A DNA stretch of 64,000 bases from Duganella sp. Leaf126 (GCF_001423125.1 NZ_LMNW01000034.1:198936-262935), one strand, 5' to 3'; positions 8,874-18,195 are shown, numbered from the stretch's first letter. The notes: generated by a model not told the origin, from the sequence alone. Made by a program: numbers and translations.

Positions 8874-9623
8874 TCAGAACGAGTAGACCAGCGTGACCGA
8901 GGTCTGGGTATCGGTGTTCTTCTTGTCGTCCGGCACGCTGGTGTCGCTGCGCACGCTGAACGCGGCCTTCATCTGCAAGGTGCTGTTGATCTTGGTGGAC
9001 AGCGCGGTTTCGGCGGTCGAGTGGGTATTCGAGGTGCCGCGTTCGACCGACACCAGCTGGCTGAACAGCGCCGATTCGCTGAGGCGCCATTTCAGGCTGC
9101 CGGCTGCGCGCACCGTCACGCCGTTCTCGGTTTCGCCGGTGGAGCGTTCGCCGCGGAAGTAGCCGGGACCGAGCTCGCCGTCCAGGGTCAGGTTGTCGGT
9201 GCTGTACAGGCGCGTTCCATAACCGACGCCCACCGTCGAATACTTGGTGTAGGCGCCGAATTTGTCGTTGACGTGGGTGGCCAGCGCGAACAGGCGGTCG
9301 TTGTCTTCCATCAGCTTGTAGGCCGTCTTGCCCGACAGGGCGTAGCGCTGGGCCGAGCGCTCGCGCGACTTGCTGCCGTCGGCATTGGTCACCTGCTCGT
9401 CCTTGAAGTAGCCCGAAACGATGTATTCGTTGCTAAAGTCCGGCAATTCCTGCTTGGCGTCGAACTTGCCGGTCACCGAGGTACCGACCGTGTTACCGGA
9501 GGTGGAAATGGCGCCCAGTTCGGCGGAGGTGCTCCAGCCGTACGGGGGCGGGGTGTCGATCGCGGCGGCATTGCCGCAAAGCAGGGTCAAAGCAAGCGGG
9601 GTGACGATCAGGGCAGATTTCAT
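8874..9623 (-). CDS. DUF481 outer-membrane protein (YdiY-like)
   Basis: The product is a 249-residue exported protein with a signal peptide (MKSALIVTPLALTLLCGNAAA). A mature part of alternating polar and aromatic beta strands follows, ending in TSVTLVYSF. A terminal phenylalanine is usual for outer-membrane barrels recognised by BamA. Strand patterns such as YSTVGVGYGTRLYSTDNLTLDGELGPGYF match the DUF481 family, whose function is not established, although a salt- or acid-inducible envelope role has been suggested for relatives. The ATG at 9623 is preferred to the TTG at 9629 because it directly begins the signal peptide. It precedes purT by a few bases. Confidence 0.75.
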   Translation of the reverse strand: MKSALIVTPLALTLLCGNAAAIDTPPPYGWSTSAELGAISTSGNTVGTSVTGKFDAKQELPDFSNEYIVSGYFKDEQVTNADGSKSRERSAQRYALSGKTAYKLMEDNDRLFALATHVNDKFGAYTKYSTVGVGYGTRLYSTDNLTLDGELGPGYFRGERSTGETENGVTVRAAGSLKWRLSESALFSQLVSVERGTSNTHSTAETALSTKINSTLQMKAAFSVRSDTSVPDDKKNTDTQTSVTLVYSF

Positions 9624-9794
9624 GGGCAAGGTGAGTGTGCGCAGCGCCCGCGCGGTGGCACGCGCGGCAGCGTTGTCGGTGGTTTACGGATGAGTTCTAT
9701 TGTACCTGAGCCGCTAGGTGTGGCCGCGTACAGATTGCGTGTCGCGGGCAAGGCATGATGCCACATCGTCAAGAAACCCGCTGCGGAGGGGACC

Positions 9795-10247
9795 ATGTCT
9801 ACCCATCACAATATCGCGGCCGCCGCCGCCGCCCTCCTGCTGTGCGCCGCTGTGGCCGCAGGCGCCGGACCGGCCCTGGCACAGTCGCCATCACAGGTCT
9901 ACCGCTGCGTCGACGCCGGCGGGCGCGTCACGCTGACCGATGAACCGTGCGCCAATCACCCCGGCCAGCGCGCCGTCAACGACGATGTCAGCGACAGCGG
10001 CGCGGTCGGCCTGATGGTGACCACCGGCGCCGAGGCATCCCACCTTGCCACCGCCGACACGGCAACAGAAGTGATGGCGCCCGGCATCGTCGGCCTCGGC
10101 CTGCCACGCAGCCGCTGGGCCGATTTGCCGCGCCCGCTGCTGCGCAAGACCGTCAGTACCGATGCCGTCACCCTGCAGACCGCGCGCACCACGCTGCTGA
10201 TGCAGGACGAACTGCGGCGCCAGGGCCGCAGCGTCGCTACCCGCTGA
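9795..10247 (+). CDS. Exported DUF4124-domain protein
   Basis: The protein has 150 residues. A long Ala-rich signal peptide (MSTHHNIAAAAAALLLCAAV, ending near ALAQ) is followed by the short DUF4124 motif VYRCVDAGGRVTLTDEPC, which holds its two cysteines, and then a low-complexity tail with no recognisable domain. DUF4124 proteins are common in betaproteobacteria and periplasmic; no function is established. The start has a good ribosome site (GGAGGGG a few bases ahead). Its 3' end overlaps the converging LysR gene by 11 bases. Confidence 0.75.
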   Translation: MSTHHNIAAAAAALLLCAAVAAGAGPALAQSPSQVYRCVDAGGRVTLTDEPCANHPGQRAVNDDVSDSGAVGLMVTTGAEASHLATADTATEVMAPGIVGLGLPRSRWADLPRPLLRKTVSTDAVTLQTARTTLLMQDELRRQGRSVATR

Positions 10248-11157
10248 CAGCGTCGCCGGCACCGGCGATATACGTCTCCATGCCCTCGGCCAGCGCCGTG
10301 TAGATGGCCATGCAGACCGGGTTGCCGCGCAGGTTTTCGTGCATGGCCAGCCAGGTTTCCATCGGTATCGACAGCACGTCCGCCATGACGCGCACCAGCG
10401 CCGGGTCGCGCTGCGCCAGCCGCACCTGGCAGATGCCCACGCCCAGGCCGGCGCGGATCGCTGCCAGGTGTACCAGGTCGTTGTCGCTGCGCAGCACCTG
10501 CATGCCGGCGTCGAGCGGTCCCAGCAGGTGCAGCAGCTTGCGGGTAAAGGCGTTGTGCGTGTCCACGCCGATCAGCGCGTGGCGCGCCAGCTCGTCGTTG
10601 CTGCGCGGCGTGCCCATGCGCTCCAGGTAGTCGCGCCGCGCATGCCATCCCAGTTCGATCACGCCGACGCGGTGCGCCAGCAGCGCGTCCTGCTGCGGGC
10701 GCTGCATGCGCACGGCGATGTCCGCGTCGCGCCGCAACAGGTTTTCGATGCGGTTCGAAATCGCCAGCTCCACGGTGATGCGCGGATGCCGGCGCGCCAG
10801 CGCCGCCAGGATGGGCGGCAGCACTTCCACGCCGATCACCTCGCTCGCGGTGATGCGCACCGTGCCGGCAAGCTCCGGCCCTGCGCCCAGATTCGACGCT
10901 GCGCGCAGCAGCGACGCCGACGTGGCGGCCAGGGTTTCGGCATAGGGGAGCAGGGCGGCGGCCGCATCGGTGCCGGAAAAACCCGCGGGCGAGCGCACGA
11001 ACAGGCTCAATCCCAGCGCCTGTTCGAGGGCGTCGATATGGCGTCCTGCCGTCGGTTGCGTGATGCCCAGTGCGCGCGCCGCAGCCGACAGCGAGCCGTG
11101 CTGCGAGACGGCAAGAAAGGTGCGGTACAGCTCCCAGGGCGGGCTTGTCTTATCCAT
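10237..11157 (-). CDS. LysR-family transcriptional regulator
   Basis: This is a 306-residue LysR regulator. The winged helix-turn-helix lies in residues 7-65 (FLAVSQHGSLSAAARALGIT, then QPTAGRHIDALEQALG). It is followed by the periplasmic-binding-like effector domain (LAGTVRITASEVIGVEVLPP and later conserved strands). The ATG at 11157 gives MDKTSPPWELYRTF; a few codons could be added upstream. It is divergent from the NAD(P)-binding protein at 11253 with a 95-base gap, the classic arrangement of a LysR regulator and its target. Confidence 0.88.
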   Translation of the reverse strand: MDKTSPPWELYRTFLAVSQHGSLSAAARALGITQPTAGRHIDALEQALGLSLFVRSPAGFSGTDAAAALLPYAETLAATSASLLRAASNLGAGPELAGTVRITASEVIGVEVLPPILAALARRHPRITVELAISNRIENLLRRDADIAVRMQRPQQDALLAHRVGVIELGWHARRDYLERMGTPRSNDELARHALIGVDTHNAFTRKLLHLLGPLDAGMQVLRSDNDLVHLAAIRAGLGVGICQVRLAQRDPALVRVMADVLSIPMETWLAMHENLRGNPVCMAIYTALAEGMETYIAGAGDAVSG

Positions 11158-11252
11158 ACGAAATTGTATAGCGGCCATGCAGGATCAAGCAATTTTCTTT
11201 TGCCGGCTTCGCGGTCACACTGGCCGCTTCATCGTTCAAACGGGAGTCAAGC

Positions 11253-12215
11253 ATGGCACAGCAGAAACTGGCATTGGTATTGGGCGCAACCGGCGGCATC
11301 GGTGGCGAAGTGGCGCGCGGCTTGCTGGCGCGCGGCTGGCGGGTCAGGGCGCTGCATCGCAACCCGGTGCGCGCGGCGCAACACTGCGGCGACATCGCGT
11401 GGGTGCCGGGCGACGCCATGCGGCAGGCCGACGTGGTGGCGGCTGCAGCGGGTGCCGCGCTGATCGTCCACGCCGTCAATCCGCCCGGCTACCGGCACTG
11501 GGACCGGCTGGTGCTGCCGATGATCGACAACACCATCGCAGCGGCGCAGGCAGCAGGCGCGCGCATCGTGCTGCCGGGTACCGTATATAAATACGGACCC
11601 GATGCCGTGCCGTTGATCGCCGAAGATGCGCCCCAGCACCCGGTCACGCGCAAGGGCGCGATCCGGGTGGCGCTCGAGGCGCGCCTGGAGGCGGCAGCGG
11701 CGCGCGGGGTGCGCAGCCTGATCGTGCGTGCCGGCGACTATTTCGGGCCCACGCCCGGCAGCAGCTGGTTCTCGCAGGGGATGGTCAGGCCGGGGCGGCC
11801 GGCGACGTCGATTTCGGCCCCGGGCCGGGCCGGCGTGGGGCACCAGTGGGCCTATCTGCCGGACGTGGCAGAGACCATGCTGCAACTGATCGACCGCGAA
11901 GACCTCCTGCCACCGTTTGCCCGCTTCCACATGGCCGGGCACTGGGATGCCGATGGCACGCAGATGGCAGCGGCGATTGCCCGCGCCGTCGGCCGGCCCG
12001 GGCTGCGGGTACGCGCCTTTCCATGGTGGCTGGCCACGCTGGCAGCGCCGTTCGTGCCGTTCCTGCGCGAGGTACAGGAAGTGGCTTATCTGTGGCGCCG
12101 CCCGGTCCGCATGTCGAATGCGCGCCTGCTGGCAGTGCTGGGCCGCGAGCCGCATACGCCGCTCGACATCGCGGTCCGCACCACGCTGGCAGGCCTTGGC
12201 TGCCTGGACCGGTGA
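11253..12215 (+). CDS. NAD(P)-binding epimerase/NmrA-like protein
   Basis: The product is a cytoplasmic 320-residue atypical short-chain dehydrogenase. The N-terminal dinucleotide site is LVLGATGGIGGEVARGLLARG, the substrate region holds the YKYGPDAVPLIAEDAP segment typical of extended SDR proteins, and a YLPDVAETM strand is seen. The catalytic Tyr-x-x-x-Lys is not clearly preserved, so it may be a sensor or an atypical reductase rather than a sugar epimerase. It is probably controlled by the divergent LysR protein at 11157. The substrate is unknown. Confidence 0.75.
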   Translation: MAQQKLALVLGATGGIGGEVARGLLARGWRVRALHRNPVRAAQHCGDIAWVPGDAMRQADVVAAAAGAALIVHAVNPPGYRHWDRLVLPMIDNTIAAAQAAGARIVLPGTVYKYGPDAVPLIAEDAPQHPVTRKGAIRVALEARLEAAAARGVRSLIVRAGDYFGPTPGSSWFSQGMVRPGRPATSISAPGRAGVGHQWAYLPDVAETMLQLIDREDLLPPFARFHMAGHWDADGTQMAAAIARAVGRPGLRVRAFPWWLATLAAPFVPFLREVQEVAYLWRRPVRMSNARLLAVLGREPHTPLDIAVRTTLAGLGCLDR

Positions 12216-12236
12216 ACGATGGCCGCCGGCCGCTGC

Positions 12237-13553
12237 TCAGCTGATGACGCTGTACTTGATCAGGAACACCACGGCAATGATCCACACCACCGGCTTGACC
12301 TGGCGCGCCTGGCCGGTCAGCAGCTTCAGGCCGGCATAGGTGATGAAGCCAAAGGCGATGCCGTGGGCGATCGAGTAGGTAAACGGGATCACCAGCGCGG
12401 TGATCGCCGCCGGTACGCTTTCGGTGGTCTCGGTCCAGTCCACCTCGACCAGGTCGCGCAACATCAGGCATGCCACGAACAGCAGTGCCGGCGCGGTGGC
12501 GTAGGCCGGCACCACGCCGGCGATCGGGGAGAATAACAGCGCTGCGAGGAACAGGGCGGCGACCACCACGGCGGTCAGACCGGTGCGCCCGCCGGCCTGC
12601 ACCCCGGCTGCGCTTTCCAGGTAGGCGGTGGTGCTGGAGGTGCCGAGCATGGAGCCGGCCAGGATGGCGCCGCTGTCGGCCATCAGGGCCTTGTTCAGGC
12701 GCGCCATCTTGCCGCCGACCAGCAGACCGGCGCGGCTGGCGACCCCCATCAGCGTGCCGGTCGCATCGAACAACTCGACCAGGAAAAACACCAGCACCAC
12801 GTTGAACAGGCCGATCGACAGCGCACCGGACAGGTCGAGGTGGAAGAAGGTGGGCGCGATCGACGGCGGCAGCGACATGAAGCCCTTGAAGCTGTTGCCG
12901 CCAAAGAAGAAGCTGAGCACGGTGACACTGACGATGCCGATCAGCAGCGCGCCCGGCACCTTCAGGCGGTCGAGCGTGACGATCAGCAGAAAGCCGAAGA
13001 TGGCCATGATGGTGTGCGGATTGTGCATATCGCCGACCGTGACCAGCGTGGCCGGGCTGCCGACCACCAGGCCCGAGCTTTTCATGGCAATCAGGGCCAG
13101 GAACAGTCCCAGGCCGACCGTGATGGCCACCCGCAGCGAGTGCGGAATGCCGTTGACGATGTGCTCGCGCACCTTGAACACGCTGACCACGAAGAACAGG
13201 CAGCCGGAAATGAACACGGCGCCCAGCGCCGATTGCCAGGGCACGCCCATGCCCAGCACCACGGCATAGGCAAAATAGGCGTTCAGGCCCATGCCCGGCG
13301 CCATGCCGATCGGGTAGTTGGCGTACAGGCCCATGATCAGGCTGCCGATGGCTGCCGCGATGCAGGTTGCCACGAACACGGCGTCGCGCGGCATGCCGGC
13401 GTCGCCGAGAATGGTGGGGTTGACGAAGATGATGTAGGCCATCGTCAGGAAGGTGGTCACACCGGCCACCACTTCGGTGCGGATACTGCTGCCGTGTTCG
13501 GGAAGCTGGAAAAATCGGGAAATGACGGAACTGGAGGGGGTAGAAGCGGGCAT
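12237..13553 (-). CDS. NCS2 purine permease (AzgA/PbuG-type, adenine/guanine/hypoxanthine)
   Basis: This is an inner-membrane proton symporter of 438 residues with about a dozen hydrophobic segments. Diagnostic stretches of the AzgA subfamily are seen: the N-terminal GSSIRTEVVAGVTTFLTMAY and IIFVNPTILGDAGMP, the substrate signature GMAPGMGLNAYFAY, and the later GTSSTTAYLESAAGVQAGGR. The ATG at 13553 (MPASTPSSS) is chosen; upstream in-frame codons add a nonconserved extension. Uptake of purine bases is the family function; which base is taken up cannot be read. Confidence 0.9.
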   Translation of the reverse strand: MPASTPSSSVISRFFQLPEHGSSIRTEVVAGVTTFLTMAYIIFVNPTILGDAGMPRDAVFVATCIAAAIGSLIMGLYANYPIGMAPGMGLNAYFAYAVVLGMGVPWQSALGAVFISGCLFFVVSVFKVREHIVNGIPHSLRVAITVGLGLFLALIAMKSSGLVVGSPATLVTVGDMHNPHTIMAIFGFLLIVTLDRLKVPGALLIGIVSVTVLSFFFGGNSFKGFMSLPPSIAPTFFHLDLSGALSIGLFNVVLVFFLVELFDATGTLMGVASRAGLLVGGKMARLNKALMADSGAILAGSMLGTSSTTAYLESAAGVQAGGRTGLTAVVVAALFLAALLFSPIAGVVPAYATAPALLFVACLMLRDLVEVDWTETTESVPAAITALVIPFTYSIAHGIAFGFITYAGLKLLTGQARQVKPVVWIIAVVFLIKYSVIS

Positions 13554-13623
13554 GGACGGTTGCTGCGGCGAACGCAGTGATTGTTCGAGGGCGAACAATA
13601 CCACGGATGGGCTCAGCCCGAGC

Positions 13624-15633
13624 TCAAGGCGCCAGCGCGTGACCGTCGCGGCCCTGTTGCTTGGCCCGGTACAGGGCAGCGTCGGCGCGTGCCACGAGCG
13701 CGGCCGGCGTCAGGTCGTCGCCGTCGAGCAGGGCGATGCCGATGCTGGTGGTCACCAGCCTGGCTGCGCCGGCCACCGTGAACGGCGCCCGGATCGCGGC
13801 GCCGATCTTCTCGGCCAGCCGCGCCGCTTCGTCGGGCTGGCCGACCTGTTCGAAAATGATGACGAATTCGTCGCCGGCGATGCGCGCCACGGTGTCGGCC
13901 GCACGCACGCTGGCCAGCAGGCGCGCGGCAACTTCGCGCAGCACCTCGTCGCCGGCCGCATGGCCGTCGCCATCGTTGATGGCCTTGAAGTGGTCGATGT
14001 CGAGATAGGCCAGCGCCAGCGGTTCGCGGTTGCGGCGCGCCCGGGTCACCGCGTGCTGCAGCACTTCCTCGAAGCGCAGGCGGTTGGCGATGCCGGTCAG
14101 CGGGTCCGTGCGCGCCAGCTCGGTCAGGCGCTTTTCGAACGCGACCCGCTCGGTCACGTCATGGAGAAAAGCGGTCGCATAGAAAGCGCCCACGTGGCGC
14201 ACTGCCCCCAGCGACAACTCGACCGGCACCTCGTGGCCGTCGCGGTGCAGGGCGCTGATGCGCACGCGCGAATCGATCAGGCGGCCCATGTGCCCGGCGC
14301 CAAAGGCGCGCATGCCTGCCTGGTGGGCGCTGCGCATGGCGGGCGGCACGATCAGTTCGGCGATATCGCGGCCCAGCACCTCGTCGCGGCGCCAGCCGAA
14401 GGTGCGCTCGGCAGCCGCGTTCCAGTTGGTGATGGCGCCGTCGGCCGCGCAGCTGACGAACGCGTCGGGCGCCCGCTCGAGGATGCTGCTGATCAGCGAT
14501 TCGCTGTCGCGGATCGCCTGTTGCGCTGCCTCGCGTTCGGCCATCAGTTCGTGGAAAGCGCGGCTCAGTTCACCGATCTCGTCGGGGCGGCCGCGTTGCA
14601 GCACGCTGATGTCGGCGCTGCCGCTGCGGATGTCGCCGATATGCCGGTGCAGCCGGTTGAGCGGACTGAGCATTCCGCGGATCGCCAGCCATGCCATGAT
14701 GCCGGCCACTACCGCAAACGCGGCTGCCGCCAGCATGCCCTGGCCGCGCATGGCGATCATCGGTGCGAACGCTTCGGCCACCGGGTAGCGCGCACCGACG
14801 ATCCAGTCGGCCGCCCGCAGCCGCTTGTAGCAGTAGATGCTCGCGACCCCGTCGCTGCCGCGCGCCTCGGTCCAGCCTTCGAAGCCGGCCAGCGCCTGCT
14901 GCGTGGCGCGGTTCGGCGTCGGGCGCCCGAGCAGGTTGGTGAGGATCAGGCTACGGTCCGGGTGCTGGACCACCACGCCGCCGGTGGTGAAGATAAACGA
15001 GTAACCGGTACGGCCGGAACGCTGGCCGGCCACCTGTTCCAGCAGGCTGGAGCCGACCAGGTCGAGGATGCCGCCGAGCAGCATGGTCGTACGGCCTTGC
15101 CCATCCTTGACCGGCTGTATCAGCACCACGGCCGCCGCACCGGTCAGCGCGCTCGGGTACGGGTTCGAGACCACGGTATTACCTTGATCCCATGCCTTGC
15201 GAAGAAAGGCCTGCACGGCTGCGCTGACCGGCAGGCTGGCGACGCCATCGCCCTGCGTGTGCAGCAGTTCGCCTTGCCGGTTGTAGAGGATCAGGTTGCG
15301 GAACTGCCGGCGCGCCAGCGGATGACGCTGGACGAAGGCGAGCATGCCGGCCGTGTCGGCGCCGGCCGGCGGCGGGACATCCTCGGCCAGGCTGGCCAGC
15401 AGCAGCTTTTTGGCGTCCAGCTGTGCATCGACCTGGGCGGCTGACGAGGTCAGCAGCGCAAACTGCTGCTTGCCGATGATCGCTTTCATGTCGCGCTCCG
15501 CCAGCACCAGCGCCACCCAGGTGACGGTCATGGTGGCCACCAGCACCAGGAGAACGACCACCAGGGTCATGCGCAAGCGGAAGCTGCGCGGGAGTCTGAC
15601 AGATACGGCCATGGTGCGGTGCTTTGACGGCAT
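13624..15633 (-). CDS. Membrane diguanylate cyclase: Cache sensor, HAMP, PAS, GGDEF
   Basis: This 669-residue protein makes cyclic di-GMP. The N-terminal membrane helix is MTLVVVLLVLVATMTVTWVALVL. A double-Cache periplasmic domain of about 230 residues (YSFIFTTGGVVVQHPDRSLI) is followed by a second helix, HAMP, and a PAS domain (SILERAPDAFVSCAADGAITNWN). The C-terminal cyclase begins TDPLTGIANRLRFEEVL. The active-site loop reads AGDEF, a tolerated variant of GGDEF. An RAAD inhibitory site lies exactly five residues before it, so product inhibition is likely. No EAL domain is present. The start could also be 15612. Confidence 0.9.
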   Translation of the reverse strand: MPSKHRTMAVSVRLPRSFRLRMTLVVVLLVLVATMTVTWVALVLAERDMKAIIGKQQFALLTSSAAQVDAQLDAKKLLLASLAEDVPPPAGADTAGMLAFVQRHPLARRQFRNLILYNRQGELLHTQGDGVASLPVSAAVQAFLRKAWDQGNTVVSNPYPSALTGAAAVVLIQPVKDGQGRTTMLLGGILDLVGSSLLEQVAGQRSGRTGYSFIFTTGGVVVQHPDRSLILTNLLGRPTPNRATQQALAGFEGWTEARGSDGVASIYCYKRLRAADWIVGARYPVAEAFAPMIAMRGQGMLAAAAFAVVAGIMAWLAIRGMLSPLNRLHRHIGDIRSGSADISVLQRGRPDEIGELSRAFHELMAEREAAQQAIRDSESLISSILERAPDAFVSCAADGAITNWNAAAERTFGWRRDEVLGRDIAELIVPPAMRSAHQAGMRAFGAGHMGRLIDSRVRISALHRDGHEVPVELSLGAVRHVGAFYATAFLHDVTERVAFEKRLTELARTDPLTGIANRLRFEEVLQHAVTRARRNREPLALAYLDIDHFKAINDGDGHAAGDEVLREVAARLLASVRAADTVARIAGDEFVIIFEQVGQPDEAARLAEKIGAAIRAPFTVAGAARLVTTSIGIALLDGDDLTPAALVARADAALYRAKQQGRDGHALAP

Positions 15634-15781
15634 TGTGATGGGAGCTCGGCACAGTATTGCACAGCGGACAGAGTTACACCAGCAAGTGATCGTGAACTGT
15701 GGCAATACTGTCGGCAGCCGTGCGACTTGCGCGCTCAGCATTCATTACGATAGACCATGCGAATGTTTTAAGGAGTACAAC

Positions 15782-16000
15782 ATGCCCAGAGGTGCCAACC
15801 CCAAGCGTGAGCGCGAATTCATGGAACTGCAGCAGAAGTTCAAGCAGGAAGGCCGCTATCCGGGCCGCGAGGAGGAAGTTGCTGCCCGCATCGTCAACGA
15901 GCAGCGCGCCGAGCGCGGCGAGACGCGGGAACCGCAGGGCGGTCGCACCGGCACCGGCTACCGGCGCCGCAACACCGTCAGGCGCGCCAAAGCGTCCTGA
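15782..16000 (+). CDS. Small basic conserved protein (MPRGANPKREREF family)
   Basis: The product is a 72-residue, highly charged protein beginning MPRGANPKREREFMELQQKF, followed by a GRYPGREEEVAARIVNEQR helix and a Gly/Arg-rich tail. Related short proteins in Burkholderiales are often labelled plasmid-stabilisation proteins, but I know of no demonstrated function; the Gly/Arg-rich tail suggests nucleic-acid contact (inference). AAGGAG ahead of ATG 15782 is an excellent ribosome site and fixes the start. The gene is followed by a strong terminator at 16056. Confidence 0.75.
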   Translation: MPRGANPKREREFMELQQKFKQEGRYPGREEEVAARIVNEQRAERGETREPQGGRTGTGYRRRNTVRRAKAS

Positions 16001-16055
16001 TTGCAGGCCATCCCGCCCTCCCGCCAGCATCGCAGTTGCCCAGCAGCGCACGCGT

Positions 16056-16091
16056 AAAAGGGCCGGTTCGAGCACGGACCGGCCCTTTTTT
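16056..16091 (+). terminator. Rho-independent terminator after the small basic protein
   Basis: AAAAGGGCCGGT and ACCGGCCCTTTT form a perfect 12-pair stem around a 10-base loop, followed by further T residues. Because the A-run mirrors the T-run it could work in both directions, but only the plus-strand gene ends here. Confidence 0.9.
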
Positions 16092-16128
16092 GCTAGTATC
16101 CTGCCTCACAATATTTCCTGAAATACCA

Positions 16129-16914
16129 ATGAACCTGATCCAGCGTTCGGCCGCTGCCGTCGTGCTTGCGGGCGGCCTGCTCGCTGCCGCCATGGCCGCA
16201 GCGAGCCAGTGCCCGACCTATTATGTCGATGGCCGCCCCCCTGAAATCCTCAACCCGAAAATGGAAGCTGGCACCACCGAGCTGTGCTACGGGGTGTTCG
16301 GCGTCATGCATTCCGGCGTGACGCGCACGCCGTTGTGGTCGGCCGAGCACCTGACCGCCGCCAATCTCGATGCCGCCCGCGAGCTGTCGCGCGAAAACGC
16401 TTTTCACGCCGAGCCGCGCCTGCCGGTTAATGCCCGCGCCGAACTGGCCGACTATGCGCGCAGCGGCTACGACCGCGGCCACATGGCGCCCAACGCCGAC
16501 ATGCCGGACCGCCAGACCCAGCGTGAAAGTTTTACGCTGGCCAATATGGTGCCCCAGGATAGCGAGATCAACCGCCACCTGTGGGCCGGCATCGAAGGCG
16601 TGGTGCGCGGCATGGCCAAGAAGGAGGGCGATTTATATGTGCTGACCGGTCCGGCATTCATCGGCGCCAGCCTGCAGAAGGTGGGCAAGGTGCTGGTGCC
16701 GACCCATTTGTACAAGCTGATCTACAGCCCGCGCCAGCACGCGGGCGGCGCCTATTTTGTCGAGAACAAGGCGGGCGCCAGCTATGAAATCCTGACCGTG
16801 GCGCAACTGGAAAGCCGGATCGGCATCGATCTGTTACCGTCGCTGTCGCCGCGCGAAAAACAGGTGATGCTGCGCCTGCCCAATGTCCGCCAACGCAAGG
16901 ATCGGAGTAAGTGA
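16129..16914 (+). CDS. Secreted DNA/RNA non-specific endonuclease (NucA/Serratia type)
   Basis: This 261-residue endonuclease has a signal peptide (VVLAGGLLAAAMAAASQC). It carries the beta-beta-alpha-metal motif DRGHMAPNADM with its general-base His near residue 120, and the downstream LANMVPQDSEINRHLW containing the metal-binding Asn. The family cuts DNA and RNA with Mg2+ in the periplasm or outside the cell. The ATG at 16129 begins the signal peptide; upstream in-frame codons run back into the terminator hairpin. The next gene starts inside its stop codon (TGATG), so the two are translationally coupled. Confidence 0.92.
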   Translation: MNLIQRSAAAVVLAGGLLAAAMAAASQCPTYYVDGRPPEILNPKMEAGTTELCYGVFGVMHSGVTRTPLWSAEHLTAANLDAARELSRENAFHAEPRLPVNARAELADYARSGYDRGHMAPNADMPDRQTQRESFTLANMVPQDSEINRHLWAGIEGVVRGMAKKEGDLYVLTGPAFIGASLQKVGKVLVPTHLYKLIYSPRQHAGGAYFVENKAGASYEILTVAQLESRIGIDLLPSLSPREKQVMLRLPNVRQRKDRSK

Positions 16915-17162
16915 TGACGTTTATACCCTATGCCAACGAAGTCGACGTGCTGACCATCGGCGGCCTCACCATCGAGAACCGCCTCGACCGCATCACCGTC
17001 AGCGGCGACATCGACCTGACCGCCGACCGCGCCGGCCTCGACCACGCGCGCGCCCTGCAGCGCCTGCTGGCCGACGTGGTGAAACGGCTGGAAGCGCACA
17101 CCGATCTGCCCGAACAGCTACCGGCGCCGGCCGTCCACAAGGTGGATAACCCGTTTGCCTGA
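16914..17162 (+). CDS. Small acidic protein coupled to the nuclease; function unknown
   Basis: The product is an 82-residue cytoplasmic protein without signal peptide or membrane segment, with 13 acidic against 8 basic residues. The first half looks like beta strands (LTIGGLTIENRLDRITVSGD), the second like an amphipathic helix (ALQRLLADVVKRLEAH), and the end is Pro-rich. I do not recognise it. Its ATG shares one base with the nuclease stop, and GGAG lies six bases ahead, so both proteins are probably made from one message. A role as nuclease inhibitor or chaperone is possible but is inference only. Confidence 0.7.
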   Translation: MTFIPYANEVDVLTIGGLTIENRLDRITVSGDIDLTADRAGLDHARALQRLLADVVKRLEAHTDLPEQLPAPAVHKVDNPFA

Positions 17163-17168
17163 GCCGGT

Positions 17169-18164
17169 TCAGGTGAGGGCGACGTTGCTCGGCAGGCTGA
17201 TGCGGTTGCGTCCCATGTGCTTGGCGCGGTAGAGCGCCGAATCGGCTGTCGCCACCAGCTGGCTGGGATCGGTGTCCTGCGAGGGCAGCGCGGTGGCTGC
17301 GCCGATGCTGACCGTGACCACGTGCTGCATGCTGCCGAGGTTGGGCAAGTGCAGCTGTTCGACCCGGCAGCGGATCCGCTCGGCCACGATGGCTGCCCCC
17401 TTGAGCGACTGGTTGGGCAGGATCACGGCAAACTCCTCGCCGCCGTAACGCGCCACCAGGTCGTTGGTACGCATTTCCTTGGCCACGGCGGCAGCGATGC
17501 GTTGCAGGCATTCGTCGCCACCGAGGTGGCCGTAGGCGTCGTTGTACTGCTTGAAGTTGTCGACGTCGACCATCAGCAGCGACAGCGGCTGCTGCTGGCG
17601 CAGCGCGCGCTGCCATTCGGCATGCATGGTGTCGTCGAAGCAGCGGCGGTTGGCCAGGCCGGTGAGGCCGTCGCGCGTGGCCAGTTGCTCGAGCGCCACC
17701 TGGGCCCGTTTTTCATCGGTGACGTCGCGCAGGGTTTCCACCACCGCCAGCAGCACGCCGTCGGCGTCCAGGATGGGACTGGCGTCTGCTGCCAGGAAGC
17801 GCTGGCGTCCCAGGCGCGGCATTTCGCACCAGTTCTGCGAGCACAGTCCGGTATCGGCGTCCCCGGCCTGCGCCATCGGGTCCGTGCCGACGTCGGGCCG
17901 GCTGCGCGCCTCGATCACCAGGTCGGCCAGGGTCGGGCGCCGGTCCTGGTAAAACGCCTGCCAGTGCTGGTCGGTGCCCAGCACTTCCCAGGCATGGACG
18001 CCGGTCAGGCGTTCGCAGGCGGCGTTCCAGATGATCACCTTGCCGTCGATACCGATCACGAAGGTCGGGATCACCAGCGATTGCAGCATGTTGAGGGCAA
18101 AGCCATGCTGAGGCTTTGCCTGGGGAAATTCCATGATATGGGAAATCTTGTGCTTGCTGTTCAT
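17169..18164 (-). CDS. Soluble PAS-GGDEF diguanylate cyclase
   Basis: This 331-residue cytoplasmic enzyme makes cyclic di-GMP. A PAS domain covers residues 25-150 (VIPTFVIGIDGKVIIWNAAC, HAWEVLGTD). The cyclase domain starts at TRDGLTGLANRRCFDDTMHA. The active-site loop is a canonical YGGEEF preceded, at the required five-residue spacing, by an RTND inhibitory site; the metal Asp lies in MVDVDNFKQYND. It converges on the small acidic gene with only six bases between the stops. The following sensor kinase lies 31 bases upstream on the same strand, so the two may be co-transcribed. Confidence 0.9.
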   Translation of the reverse strand: MNSKHKISHIMEFPQAKPQHGFALNMLQSLVIPTFVIGIDGKVIIWNAACERLTGVHAWEVLGTDQHWQAFYQDRRPTLADLVIEARSRPDVGTDPMAQAGDADTGLCSQNWCEMPRLGRQRFLAADASPILDADGVLLAVVETLRDVTDEKRAQVALEQLATRDGLTGLANRRCFDDTMHAEWQRALRQQQPLSLLMVDVDNFKQYNDAYGHLGGDECLQRIAAAVAKEMRTNDLVARYGGEEFAVILPNQSLKGAAIVAERIRCRVEQLHLPNLGSMQHVVTVSIGAATALPSQDTDPSQLVATADSALYRAKHMGRNRISLPSNVALT

Positions 18165-18195
18165 GACGGCCTTTGCTGGTAGGCGGATGGGAGAC

